Positions 1 to 8,765 of a stretch of DNA of 58,725 bases are shown here, piece by piece (the stretch's first letter is position 1; each line of letters opens with the position of its first letter). The DNA comes from CAMYLR01 sp041577935 (lineage in GTDB: Bacteria; Gemmatimonadota; Gemmatimonadetes; JACCXV01; JAHWKZ01). The notes under the pieces are model-generated. The model had not been told where the DNA came from. It worked only from the letters and a program-made list of their open reading frames with translations, and made no database searches. Where the stretch lies: assembly GCA_041577935.1 (NCBI GenBank), contig JBFGIA010000001.1, positions 1-58,725 on the forward strand, read 5' to 3'. A program made the position numbers and the translations under genes.

Positions 1-1285
1 GCGCGACCAGCGGCAAGAACCCGGTCCAGAACTTGGCCCACAACATCTCCCCGGTCGTGAGCGGGCTGGTCTGAAGCAGCCACAGCGTCTGCCCCTCGAG
101 ACTCACTCCAGGAAGAACGAATCGGGCCGCCAATGCTGTGACGACGAAGCCGACCAGGCCGATGTTCAAGAACGCCAGCAGGTCTCGCAACAAGTAGCCG
201 GTCCCACCGGCGGCATCCAGGGGCAGCACCCTGAAGTTGTACAGATAGATTGCGATCACAGCGAGCAGGAGAAAAAGCTGTGACCATTGTCCGGGGTCAC
301 GAAAAAACGTCGAGACATCCTTCACGATCATCGCTTGCACGCGTCGTGGAAACGGACGTACCAACAACTGCAACGTACGACGCCACCACAACCGGCGCGT
401 CCACTGGACTTGTCGCGCTTCCTGCGATTTCGAGTAACCGGTTCGGAACATCTCGCGAAACACGCCCGCAGCGGCGAGCGTCGATACCATTGCTCCGATC
501 ACCAGCAACGAGCCATACAACGTAACTGCATCCCAATGCACAGCGTTGTATACGCCCAGCACTTCCCCCAGGACACGCGCTGCCCAATACGAAGGCAACC
601 ACGGAAGCGTGGGGTTCGAAAGCGAGACCAGGTACTCGGCCCACGTCCCGAAGTCCTCGGGCCGCACGAACTCCTCGGGTCGGAACGCGCGCAGAAGAAT
701 AACGATGGCGGCTATGAACATGAGCGCAACCAGCGACAGCAAATCTCGCGCGCGACGAGCGGGAAACAGATTCACCAATGCGACGGCAACCAAGACGCCT
801 ATCGATGTCGCGATCGCGACACAGCATCCGACGGCCACAACCAGCGCGGCGTAGTAGGTCCAACCAGCGCCAAAGACCACCCCGTAGGCCACCCATACCG
901 GAATGGCCAGAAAGACGGCTGTCCAGGACGCCAGCGTGGCGACCTCGACGAGCTTCACACGGAACAATCTGCGCAAGGGAATCGGCGCCGCGAGCCACAT
1001 CGGGAGATCGCGCGCCAAAAAGATTTGAGTCACCGCCGTAATCAGCGCCGAGAAAGCGAGAAACGACAACCAGAGCAGAAACAAGAGTGCCAGGAGCTTG
1101 GCAGCCAAAACCCGACCCAAGTCTGGATCGACGCTCGCGAAGTGATCCAGCACCCGAACCATCACCAGATAGAAAGCGGCCCAAAAAACGAGCCCTAGCA
1201 CGATCGGTACACTGATCCGGTGAATCCCGCCGGGTCGCTGCTCGCGCTTCAATCCCGCGAGTCGGGGATAGAACAGGGTCGTCAC
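1..1285 (-). CDS. ABC-2 type transporter permease (3' end outside window)
   Basis: Open frame on the minus strand from a GTG at 1285 running off the left edge, 428 codons without a stop. The translation is strongly hydrophobic, with several groups of membrane segments (for example around residues 25-45, 60-85, 115-135, 145-170 and 185-200) and further segments near 250-275 and after 320. This fits the membrane subunit of an ABC-2 type exporter. The GTG overlaps the stop of the upstream ATPase gene by 4 nt (GTGA), so the two are translationally coupled. Substrate unknown; the C-terminus is missing only because the window ends. Confidence 0.75.
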   Translation of the reverse strand, partial: MTTLFYPRLAGLKREQRPGGIHRISVPIVLGLVFWAAFYLVMVRVLDHFASVDPDLGRVLAAKLLALLFLLWLSFLAFSALITAVTQIFLARDLPMWLAAPIPLRRLFRVKLVEVATLASWTAVFLAIPVWVAYGVVFGAGWTYYAALVVAVGCCVAIATSIGVLVAVALVNLFPARRARDLLSLVALMFIAAIVILLRAFRPEEFVRPEDFGTWAEYLVSLSNPTLPWLPSYWAARVLGEVLGVYNAVHWDAVTLYGSLLVIGAMVSTLAAAGVFREMFRTGYSKSQEARQVQWTRRLWWRRTLQLLVRPFPRRVQAMIVKDVSTFFRDPGQWSQLFLLLAVIAIYLYNFRVLPLDAAGGTGYLLRDLLAFLNIGLVGFVVTALAARFVLPGVSLEGQTLWLLQTSPLTTGEMLWAKFWTGFLPLVA

Positions 1286-2040
1286 ACCAGGGAGGGCTCG
1301 CCGACCGGCCCACCGCCTTCGGTCAGCCCCAGGAAGATTTCCTCGAGCGAGCTGTCTTCCCGACGCGCTTCACGACGCAGTTCGTCGATCGTTCCGCGGG
1401 TGATGATCTCTCCGCGATGGATGATCGCGACCCGCGTGCACAGCGCCTCGGCTATCTCGAGCGTGTGGGTCGAGAGAAACACCGTGTGACCCTTTGCGGT
1501 GAGGTTGGAAAACAGCGTTTTCATCCGGCTCTGGCTACGTGGATCGAGGCCCACGGTGGGCTCATCGATGATGATGATCTCGGGCTCGTGCAGCAGCGCC
1601 GACGTCATGGCCAGCTTCTGTCGCATTCCATGGCTATAGGCTTCGACGAGCTCGTCGATCCACTCACCCAGTTCGAACCGCTCGATCAAGTCGCGTGAGC
1701 GTTCGCGGACCGTCGCCGGACTCAAGTCGTACAGATGCCCCACAAACTCCAGGAACTCCGATCCGGTTAGCTTGTCGTACAGGAAGGGCCGGTCGGGGAC
1801 AAAGCCGACTCGACGTTTGACCTCGTAGGGGTCCTCTACGACGTCGTACCCCGCGACCTCGACCCGACCACTGGACGGCAAGAGGAGACCCGTCATGATC
1901 TTGATGGTCGTCGTCTTGCCCGCACCGTTGGGTCCCAGGAAGCCGAAGAGCTCACCCGGCTCGACGTCGAGCGAGATCCCCCGTAGCACCGGAAACGCGC
2001 CATAAGATTTGGTCAGATCGGTAACGACGATGCCGCTCAA
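1282..2040 (-). CDS. ABC transporter ATP-binding protein
   Basis: Nucleotide-binding subunit of the ABC-2 exporter whose permease follows immediately. Walker A is GPNGAGKTT, the signature region reads YSHGMRQKLAM, and Walker B is IIIIDEPTVGLD followed by an H-loop in FLSTHTLEIAE. This is the profile of CcmA/NatA-type exporter ATPases. I chose the TTG at 2040 because the conserved start (GIVVTDLTKSYG) begins there, 23 nt after the stop of the cyclo-ligase gene, with AGGA about ten bases upstream. A TTG at 2112 would add 24 poorly conserved residues overlapping that gene. Confidence 0.88.
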   Translation of the reverse strand: MSGIVVTDLTKSYGAFPVLRGISLDVEPGELFGFLGPNGAGKTTTIKIMTGLLLPSSGRVEVAGYDVVEDPYEVKRRVGFVPDRPFLYDKLTGSEFLEFVGHLYDLSPATVRERSRDLIERFELGEWIDELVEAYSHGMRQKLAMTSALLHEPEIIIIDEPTVGLDPRSQSRMKTLFSNLTAKGHTVFLSTHTLEIAEALCTRVAIIHRGEIITRGTIDELRREARREDSSLEEIFLGLTEGGGPVGEPSLV

Positions 2041-2063
2041 TGGCTCTGAGTCCTGCCGAGGGG

Positions 2064-2666
2064 TTACCGCGACTCGCGGCAATCGATCAGATCGTTCTCC
2101 GTCACGATCCAATCGACTCGCTGGTCGCGTTCGGTATGTGGAACCCTCTCAACAACTTGCAAGGAGAATGCCAACCCCACCCTCGGGGCCGAGACCGAGG
2201 CCAGCCAGCGGTCGTAGAACCCGCCTCCGAGGCCGAGCCTGTGCCCCGAGCGGTCAAACGCGACGCCCGGCACGATGATCAGGTCGAACTCGTCCTCGGA
2301 AACGCGATCGGCTCGACTGGGATCGGGCTCCCAGAGCCCGGCCGGGGTGAGCTTCAGCTCATCCAGCGAGCTGATCTCGAGCCCGACCATTCCCGGCGGC
2401 TTGAACGTCACGATTGCAGGGGCCGCGACCCGCTTGCCATCGGCTAGCGCGAGGATCGCTAGCTCGTGGGTCGGCACCTCGCCCGGAAGGGCCCCGATGT
2501 AGAGATGGAGTGTGCCCGCCTGGCGGAACTGCTCGAGCGCGACCAGCCGATCGGTGATCGCCTGCCCCCGTGCTGCCAGGAGGCGCGGATCGAGTTCCGA
2601 GCGAGCCTGCAGCATGCGTTTTCTGAGCGCACTCTTGGCCGCCGCCACGACATCGCGATCGGCCAT
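2064..2666 (-). CDS. 5-formyltetrahydrofolate cyclo-ligase
   Basis: 200-residue protein of the MTHFS/YgfA family, which converts 5-formyl-THF to 5,10-methenyl-THF using ATP. The family's glycine-rich C-terminal motif is clear (VPGVAFDRSGHRLGLGGGFY, followed by DR), and the N-terminus has the usual basic helix (KSALRKRMLQAR). Length is normal. It lies 13 nt after the nfeD-like gene and upstream of the ABC transporter genes, all on the minus strand, so it is probably cotranscribed with them without a functional link. Confidence 0.92.
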   Translation of the reverse strand: MADRDVVAAAKSALRKRMLQARSELDPRLLAARGQAITDRLVALEQFRQAGTLHLYIGALPGEVPTHELAILALADGKRVAAPAIVTFKPPGMVGLEISSLDELKLTPAGLWEPDPSRADRVSEDEFDLIIVPGVAFDRSGHRLGLGGGFYDRWLASVSAPRVGLAFSLQVVERVPHTERDQRVDWIVTENDLIDCRESR

Positions 2667-2679
2667 GGGTTGGTCTGGG

Positions 2680-4092
2680 CTACGTCCGTTTGACGTGAAT
2701 GGTCAATCCGTCGACGGCGGTGACTTCGACCTCGGTCCCGGGCTCGAGCGGCTCATCGGCCCGGGCCTTCCACAGCTCGCCGTGCACGAGAACCTGACCC
2801 GTGGGATCGATTCCCCGGCGCACCACACCGCACTCGCCCACCAACCCCTCGCGGCCGGTTGTCGGTTGCGTCCGCCAAGTACGGTAAGCCAACCCGAGAG
2901 CGATCACAAAGAACGCAGCCGTCACGACTACAGCCGGCACGATCACGCTCCAGCTGACCCGGAAGAAGGAACCCGGTGCATCGAACAACATTGTAGCCCC
3001 CAACACAAACGATATAACCCCACCGACGGTCAGCAATCCGAAGCTCACGATCTTCACCTCGGCGATGAATAAGACCAGCGAAAACAGGAGCAGCAGCACA
3101 CCGACGTAGTTCACCGGTAGCGCCTGAAGGGCGAAAAACGCCAGCAGCAGCGAGATCACCCCCACCACGCCAGGCAATATCGATCCCGGGTTCATGAGCT
3201 CGAAGAAAATGCCGTAAATGCCGATCAACATCAGGATGAACGCGATGTTGGGATTGGCGATCGCGTCCAGGATCCGAAACCGCATGCCCTTCGGGATGTC
3301 CCGGATCTCGGCCTGGGCGGTGGCCAGCGTGACGGTACGATCCAGCACCTCGATCTCGCGGCCGTCGATCTCATCCAGCAGCTTGGCGAGGTTAGGTACC
3401 ACCAGATCGATGACATTTAGCTCAAGCGCTTCGGTCTCGGTGATCGCGTCGGCCTCGCGCACTGCGCGCTCGGCCCACTCGGCGTTGCGACCCCGTTTCT
3501 CGGCGATCGTCCGAATGAACGCCACCGTGTCGTTCAAGATCTTGCGCTCGAGATCGCTCTGGCCCTCGGTCTGCTCCTCGGCCACGGAGTCTGCCGGCGC
3601 CGGTCCACCCGGTGAGAAATCCCCGCCGCCGATGTTGATCGGCGTCGCCGCACCGATGTTCGTACCCGGCGCCATCGCAGCCACGTGCGCAGCAAGCGTG
3701 ATGAAAACCCCGGCCGACCCGGCGCGCGCCCCACCAGGTGAGACATATACGACCACCGGAACGCGGCTGCCCAGCATGGCTTGAATGATGTCGCGTGTCG
3801 AATCGACCAGGCCGCCGGGCGTGTCGAGCTCGATGATCAACGCGTCGGCGCGCTCGTCGCCCGCCTTGGCGATGGCGTTGACGAGAAACTCCGCCGACGC
3901 GGGCTGAATGGCGCCATCGATCTCGACCCGGTACACGAACACGCGGTCGGGTTCTGCGGCTGTCGTATCTGGCTCTGCAGCCGTCGTATCCGACCCTGTG
4001 GCGGTCGTACCCTGGGCTGCCGCCGGGCGCGCGGCCAACAACAGCGTGAACGCGGCAAGCACCACACCGAGCAGTCTGGAGGCTGACCTCAT
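2680..4092 (-). CDS. NfeD-family membrane-bound serine protease (ClpP-class, long form)
   Basis: 470 residues with a signal peptide (residues 1-27), a ClpP/SDH-type protease domain, about four to five membrane segments (roughly 270-400) and a C-terminal OB-fold NfeD domain ending in VDGLTIHVKRT. The nucleophile is probably Ser126 (RAGSAGVF). The general-base Lys is probably K184 (LERKILND), judged from family spacing with a Gly/Pro-rich insertion between them. A short Thr/Ala/Glu/Pro/Asp repeat (TTAAEPD) sits just after the signal peptide. Family members act with SPFH/slipin proteins in membrane quality control; here the slipin gene is 26 kb away at 29730. Confidence 0.88.
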   Translation of the reverse strand: MRSASRLLGVVLAAFTLLLAARPAAAQGTTATGSDTTAAEPDTTAAEPDRVFVYRVEIDGAIQPASAEFLVNAIAKAGDERADALIIELDTPGGLVDSTRDIIQAMLGSRVPVVVYVSPGGARAGSAGVFITLAAHVAAMAPGTNIGAATPINIGGGDFSPGGPAPADSVAEEQTEGQSDLERKILNDTVAFIRTIAEKRGRNAEWAERAVREADAITETEALELNVIDLVVPNLAKLLDEIDGREIEVLDRTVTLATAQAEIRDIPKGMRFRILDAIANPNIAFILMLIGIYGIFFELMNPGSILPGVVGVISLLLAFFALQALPVNYVGVLLLLFSLVLFIAEVKIVSFGLLTVGGVISFVLGATMLFDAPGSFFRVSWSVIVPAVVVTAAFFVIALGLAYRTWRTQPTTGREGLVGECGVVRRGIDPTGQVLVHGELWKARADEPLEPGTEVEVTAVDGLTIHVKRT

Positions 4093-4122
4093 GTGTACAG
4101 AAGGTAATGATATATTCGTGCC
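4093..4122. promoter_or_regulatory. 30-bp divergent promoter region, ggt probably leaderless
   Basis: Only 30 bp separate the divergent nfeD and ggt starts. On the plus strand an extended -10 element (TG-A-TATATT, 4108-4116) ends six bases before the ggt ATG, which places the transcription start at or next to the ATG. There is no Shine-Dalgarno sequence. No good -35 is visible, consistent with an extended -10 promoter. The same AT-rich core could serve nfeD on the other strand. Confidence 0.4.
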
Positions 4123-5835
4123 ATGCGTAATCTGATAGCACTGGGGTTGCTGGTCACATCGCTAACCGGTTCGAAGGCCCTGGCGCAGCAACCGCGGTGG
4201 TGGTCACCAGTCGTCGCCGAAAACGCGATGGTGGTGAGCGCCAAGAGCGAGGCGACACGGGTCGGCGTAGAGATCCTACGCCGCGGGGGAAACGCCGTTG
4301 ACGCGGCGATCGCGGTACACTTCGCGCTCGCTGTCGCCCTGCCGTCGGCTGGCAACCTCGGCGGCGGCGGGTTTCTCGTCGTTCGGACGTCAGATGGCGC
4401 GGTCCACACCTACGATTACCGGGAGACCGCACCCTTGGCGGCTAGCGAGGACATGTACCTGGACGAGCTCGGGGAGGTGAGGCCGGACAATCCGTCGTGG
4501 TTTGGCGCGCTTGCCGTGGCCACACCCGGATCGGTCGCCGGGATGAAGCTCGTTCACGAACGCCACGCGACGCTGCCCTGGGCGGACCTCATCCGACCAG
4601 CGATCGAGTTGGCCGAGCGGGGCTTTGCGGTCGACTCATACTCGCGTCGGTTGATCGGCGGCAAGATCGACGACATCCGACGTTTCCCCGGCGCCGCGGC
4701 GATCCTACTCCCGACCGGTCAACTGCCGGCAGTCGGAGACACCCTCCGCCAGCCCGCGCTCGCGCGTACGCTCCGGCTGATCGCGACTCGTGGGCCGGAC
4801 GTCCTCTACCACGGCGAGATCGCCGACTCGATCGTCGGGGCGATGGAACGCCGTGGAGGCTTGATCACTCACGAAGACTTGCGCCGGTATCGCGCCGTAG
4901 AGCGACCTCCGATCACGTTCGATTACCGCGGTTACACCGTTCACAGCATGGGTCCGCCATCTTCAGGTGGGATCACCCTCAAGCTCATCCTCGAGCAGCT
5001 CGAGACGATCGAACTCGGCGCATACCCGTATCATGGCGCGCGCGCGGTTCACCGCATCGTCGAGGCGATGCGACGCGCGTTTGCCGAGCGCAACGCGCTG
5101 CTTGGCGATCCTGATTTTGTCGACATCCCGGAATCGATTTTGACTGAATCGTACGCGTACGATCTCGCGGCTTCGATCGACACGCTGCGCGCCACATCGT
5201 CCATCGATATCCGTCCTGAGCTCAGCGCATCATCGGCCCGGGTCACGGCGGAGAGCACCGAGACGACACACTTCTCTATCGTCGATCCGATGGGGAACGC
5301 GGTCGCATCCACGACCACCATCAACGGCTCGTTCGGATCGCTGGAGACCGTCGCCGGCTTCTTTCTCAACAACGAGATGGACGATCTGACCGTGAAGCCC
5401 GGCGTACCAAACGCGTACGGGCTCGTACAAGGGCCATCGAACGCCATCCGGCCCGGCAAAAGACCGCTATCGGCGATGACACCGACGATCGTTGTACAGA
5501 ACGAAGACCCGAGGTTCGTCGTTGGCTCCCCCGGTGGCTCGACGATCATCACAACCGTCGCACAGATCCTCATCGGCGCGATCGATTACGACATGACGCT
5601 GGCTGAAGCGCTCGACGCTGGCCGGTTCCATCATCAGCACCTGCCGGACACGATTCGAGCCGAGCCGTGGACTCTTTCCGAAGATACGGTGAACCAACTC
5701 GAGTCGATGGGACATCGCGTAGAGACGAGGCGCGGCTACTCTGGCCGTGCCCAGGGGATCGAGCTGGGGCTCGAGACTGGCCTCCTGTATGGGCGGAGCG
5801 ACCTCCGTGGCGGGGGCGAAGCGGCTGGGTTCTAG
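4123..5835 (+). CDS. ggt: gamma-glutamyltransferase (gamma-glutamyltranspeptidase)
   Basis: 570-residue secreted Ntn-hydrolase that cleaves or transfers the gamma-glutamyl group of glutathione and similar compounds. A signal peptide ends near residue 21 (KALA). The autoprocessing and nucleophile Thr is T381 in TTHFSIVD, followed by the small-subunit features NGSFGS and GSPGGSTI. Length and order (large then small subunit in one precursor) are typical. No Shine-Dalgarno precedes the ATG (see promoter entry). The 3' end overlaps the small convergent frame at 5832 by 4 nt. Confidence 0.95.
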   Translation: MRNLIALGLLVTSLTGSKALAQQPRWWSPVVAENAMVVSAKSEATRVGVEILRRGGNAVDAAIAVHFALAVALPSAGNLGGGGFLVVRTSDGAVHTYDYRETAPLAASEDMYLDELGEVRPDNPSWFGALAVATPGSVAGMKLVHERHATLPWADLIRPAIELAERGFAVDSYSRRLIGGKIDDIRRFPGAAAILLPTGQLPAVGDTLRQPALARTLRLIATRGPDVLYHGEIADSIVGAMERRGGLITHEDLRRYRAVERPPITFDYRGYTVHSMGPPSSGGITLKLILEQLETIELGAYPYHGARAVHRIVEAMRRAFAERNALLGDPDFVDIPESILTESYAYDLAASIDTLRATSSIDIRPELSASSARVTAESTETTHFSIVDPMGNAVASTTTINGSFGSLETVAGFFLNNEMDDLTVKPGVPNAYGLVQGPSNAIRPGKRPLSAMTPTIVVQNEDPRFVVGSPGGSTIITTVAQILIGAIDYDMTLAEALDAGRFHHQHLPDTIRAEPWTLSEDTVNQLESMGHRVETRRGYSGRAQGIELGLETGLLYGRSDLRGGGEAAGF

Positions 5836-6026
5836 CGCTTGAAGACACCGGGCTCGACATGCAGCCCGTGGGCTTCGAAAACTTCGATCACCTGATCGCC
5901 GACCAGTACTCCGCTGTCGGCGATGCGTTTCAGGGTTTGCAGATAGGTCGGTGAGTCCGCCAGCCGTTCGACCGCTTGCAGAAACAACACGCCCAGAAAA
6001 CCGCTTTGCTTGCGGAACATCGGCAA
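5832..6026 (-). CDS. Small conserved-looking ORF, possibly the 3' part of a broken or recoded gene
   Basis: A 64-codon frame (TTG at 6026, ATG at 6020) with natural amino-acid composition, ending 4 nt inside the convergent ggt gene. Its first part (MFRKQSGFLGVLFLQ) recalls the helix-strand pattern of dimeric alpha/beta-barrel (antibiotic monooxygenase-type) proteins. Directly upstream, in the same frame across a TGA (6029-6027), the sequence also reads like protein (VEYETFAADE), but I find no ATG/GTG/TTG start there. It may be a real small gene, a gene broken by a TGC-to-TGA change, or a recoded gene. Function unknown. Confidence 0.35.
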   Translation of the reverse strand: MPMFRKQSGFLGVLFLQAVERLADSPTYLQTLKRIADSGVLVGDQVIEVFEAHGLHVEPGVFKR

Positions 6027-6067
6027 TCACTCATCCGCGGCGAACGTCTCGTACTCGACGACCCGAG

Positions 6068-6991
6068 CTAGGGCGCGTTCGACGGCTCGCTGATTTTGGG
6101 AAGCGACGTGCGGATCGGGACGCTGAGCACCACGGTGAGTAGGGTGCCGCTGGGCACGATGACTTCGCGGTCGGGTGTCGACGCGACAAGCGTCGCGCCA
6201 GCCACACCGCCCAGAATCGTCCCGACGAGGACCGACCTGGAACCGCCGCCCAATACCTGACCCAGCAGCGCTCCCGTCAGGGCGCCCTTGGCGGCGCCCG
6301 CCACCCGGTCACCACCGGCGTTATCATCGATCTCTGCCTCGAGCTCATCGGCTACAGGATCCACAAGCTCGGCCCTGAAAGGGCGCCGTTCACCCGATGG
6401 CAGGATCAGCGACCGAAACTCGAGTTCGACCTGCGCCGGTTGCTCGTCGTCACCCTCGTCGGCTCTCACAACCCGGCTGACTCGGCCCTCGACCAAAGTG
6501 TGGGCCGGCAGCACGATCGTATCACCGACTTGTACGTCATCGGTGAGCCGAGCAGCAAAGCGGTCTCCGACGAGCGTGGTCGCCGTATGGAGTGGCGTCC
6601 TCAGCTCGAGTTCGAGTTGCGTTCCCTCGGGCAGAGCCGGATCGGGGGTCGTTGACTCGGCCGCTTCTTCGATCATGGTAGCGACCGTGTCGGGCTCTCC
6701 GGCCAGGGTGCCGTGGGGCACCTCGGAAATGTCGACGGATCTCGGTCCCAGGTCTTCCAAGTCGGCGGGGGACGCCGACCGCTCGACGATGACGACCTCT
6801 TCGATCGGTCCTGGAGCTGGCGGGGCGACCGCCGGAATGGTGTCCAACAACGCCCGGACCACGGCGGTCGAGTCGGCCTCGACAACGATCGTGCGGCCGG
6901 GTTCGTGCTGACATCCGAGCGCGACCGCGACCACGACCGCGACGAAGCCGGGCTGGCCACGGACCGCTCGCTTCAGGAGCTTACGGCGCAT
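6068..6991 (-). CDS. Lipoprotein with glycine-zipper domain
   Basis: 307 residues from ATG 6991, which is preceded by AGAGG. A signal peptide ends at a lipobox-like Cys (VAVALGC), followed by an acidic, low-complexity linker. A beta-rich domain around residues 125-200 (GDRFAARLTDDVQVGDTIVL) is followed by a glycine-zipper segment (GAAKGALTGALLGQVLGGG ... GTILGGVAGA). The last residues (VIVPSGTLLTVVLSVPI) resemble TrbI/YMGG-type outer-membrane-associated proteins. Probably anchored in an envelope membrane. Its start codon overlaps that of the divergent ABC gene. An upstream ATG at 7012 is less likely because it lacks a ribosome site. Confidence 0.72.
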   Translation of the reverse strand: MRRKLLKRAVRGQPGFVAVVVAVALGCQHEPGRTIVVEADSTAVVRALLDTIPAVAPPAPGPIEEVVIVERSASPADLEDLGPRSVDISEVPHGTLAGEPDTVATMIEEAAESTTPDPALPEGTQLELELRTPLHTATTLVGDRFAARLTDDVQVGDTIVLPAHTLVEGRVSRVVRADEGDDEQPAQVELEFRSLILPSGERRPFRAELVDPVADELEAEIDDNAGGDRVAGAAKGALTGALLGQVLGGGSRSVLVGTILGGVAGATLVASTPDREVIVPSGTLLTVVLSVPIRTSLPKISEPSNAP

Positions 6992-8732
6992 GCATCCTCT
7001 TCGTTCGCTCATTCCATATGTTCAACCGTATCGGAGATCCCTTGTCTGGGGGGCGATCTGTATAGCCCTCAGCGCCGGGTTTGGTTCCCTCAGCCCGATC
7101 GTGGTCAAGCTCGCAGTCGATGCGCTCCAAACCGAGGCAAACTGGACCACGCTTTCTGTCTACGCTGGAGCGATCGTCGCAATCGCAGCGATCCAAGGCG
7201 TCTTTCGGTACGCCCAACGACACTTGGTCTACGGCGCTTCGCGAAAGATCGAAACCGATCTGCGTGACGATCTATACGTCAATCTGTTGAGACAATCGCC
7301 GGCGTTTTTTGATCGCTTGCCGACGGGCGACGTCTTGAGTCGTCTCTCCAACGATCTCGGCGCCGTCCGCATGAGCTTGGGCCCGGGCATTCTGTTTGGT
7401 GTCAATACCGTCGCCACGATCGCGCTCGCGATCGCGTTCATGCTCTGGCTCGACCCGTGGCTGACCCTCTTCGCGCTGCTGCCGCTGCCATTCGTTTCGG
7501 TGACGGTCAAGCTAATGGGCCAGCGAATCCATCGCCTGAGCCTCGTCAGTCAGACGGCGCTCGCTGCGCTGACGACAACCGCCCAAGAGAATCTGGCCGG
7601 CCTCAGAGTGGTCCGCGCCTACGGTTTGGGTGGCAGCGAGGAGGAACGTTTTGACGCCCGGAGCGAGGAGTACGCTTTGGCAAACCTGAGGCTGGCTCGA
7701 GTTCGGGCTGTTTTGGGTCCGGCGCTCGGTTTCCTGCTCGGCCTGAGCCTGCTGATCTTGCTCTGGCTAGGGGGCCGCCGCGTCGTGGCAGGACACATGA
7801 CGCTCGGTGACCTGGTGGCGTTCTTGATGTACCTGGGGATGATCAGTTGGCCGCTGATCGCGTTCGGCTGGATCGCCAACCTGATACAGCGCTCGACTGC
7901 AGCGATGCGACGGCTCAACGCGGTTCTGCTCGCCGTGCCAACCATCGACGACGCTGACGCCGACCGATCGGCGACGATTACCGCTGGGAGCATCGCTCTC
8001 GATAACGTGGTCTTCCGCTACCATCCGGATCGACCTCCCGTCTTGGACGGCTTCAACCTATCGATACCCGCCGGAGCGACCATCGGTATCACCGGATCGA
8101 CGGGCAGTGGCAAGACCACACTTCTGCGGCTGATCACCCGGTTGTACGAGGCGCAGGCGGGGACGGTCGAGATCGATGGCCGCCCAATCCGAGACTACCC
8201 GCTCGATGAGCTGCGTCGCGCGGTCGCGGTCGCTCAACAGGAACCACTCTTGTTTGGCGACACGCTGAAAGCAAACCTGGAGTTTGGCAGCTCGGTCGAC
8301 AGTGAGCTGTCGCTCGAAGAGGCGACGTCGATCAGCGGGTTGGCCAAAGAGGTGCAATCGTTTCCAAACCGGTACGAGACCGTCGTTGGGGAGCGGGGAG
8401 TCACGCTATCAGGAGGACAGAAACAGCGCGCGGCGCTGGCTCGAGCGGTGCTAGCCGAACCGACGATCCTGCTGCTCGACGACGCATTCTCTTCGGTCGA
8501 CACAGAGACCGAGGAAAGGATCTTGAGTCGCCTCGAGACGTTTATGAACAACCGGACGACCCTGCTCGTCAGCCATCGCGTATCAACGCTGAGGTTTGCC
8601 GATTCCATTGTCGTCCTCGAGCAGGGTCGCATCGCCGAGAGCGGCACTCACGATGAGCTGCTGGCGGCTGGCGGGCGGTACGCGGAGCTATACCACCGGC
8701 AACAGCTGGAAGCAGCACTGGAAGAGGCTTAA
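6990..8732 (+). CDS. ABC exporter half-transporter, MdlA-like (degenerate Walker B)
   Basis: 580 residues: an N-terminal six-helix exporter domain (about 15-310) and a C-terminal ATPase. Walker A is GSTGSGKTT, the signature is canonical (LSGGQKQR), and Walker B reads ILLLDDAFSSVD, with Asp in place of the catalytic Glu. The H-loop is VSHRVST. That combination is typical of the MdlA/TM287-type partner of a heterodimeric exporter. The likely partner is the gene at 9982, which has the complementary set of motifs. AGGAG lies 10 nt upstream of the ATG, inside the divergent gene. Substrate unknown. Confidence 0.9.
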   Translation: MHPLRSLIPYVQPYRRSLVWGAICIALSAGFGSLSPIVVKLAVDALQTEANWTTLSVYAGAIVAIAAIQGVFRYAQRHLVYGASRKIETDLRDDLYVNLLRQSPAFFDRLPTGDVLSRLSNDLGAVRMSLGPGILFGVNTVATIALAIAFMLWLDPWLTLFALLPLPFVSVTVKLMGQRIHRLSLVSQTALAALTTTAQENLAGLRVVRAYGLGGSEEERFDARSEEYALANLRLARVRAVLGPALGFLLGLSLLILLWLGGRRVVAGHMTLGDLVAFLMYLGMISWPLIAFGWIANLIQRSTAAMRRLNAVLLAVPTIDDADADRSATITAGSIALDNVVFRYHPDRPPVLDGFNLSIPAGATIGITGSTGSGKTTLLRLITRLYEAQAGTVEIDGRPIRDYPLDELRRAVAVAQQEPLLFGDTLKANLEFGSSVDSELSLEEATSISGLAKEVQSFPNRYETVVGERGVTLSGGQKQRAALARAVLAEPTILLLDDAFSSVDTETEERILSRLETFMNNRTTLLVSHRVSTLRFADSIVVLEQGRIAESGTHDELLAAGGRYAELYHRQQLEAALEEA

Positions 8733-8739
8733 CGGGAGT

Positions 8740-8765
8740 TTAGCCCCCCAGCTTAGCCCCCCAGC
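8740..8765. repeat. Exact 13-bp tandem duplication over a stop codon
   Basis: TTAGCCCCCCAGC occurs twice in direct succession (8740-8752 and 8753-8765). The second copy contains the minus-strand stop codon and last codons of the DsbA-like gene. The first copy fills most of the 20-bp convergent gap. It looks like a recent slippage duplication and does not alter the protein. Confidence 0.9.

Noticed and set aside
297..1313. 338-codon minus-strand frame at the left end
   Set aside because: It is Arg/Gly/Ser-rich shadow reading; the hydrophobic permease lies in another frame of the same strand and is coupled by GTGA to the ATPase.
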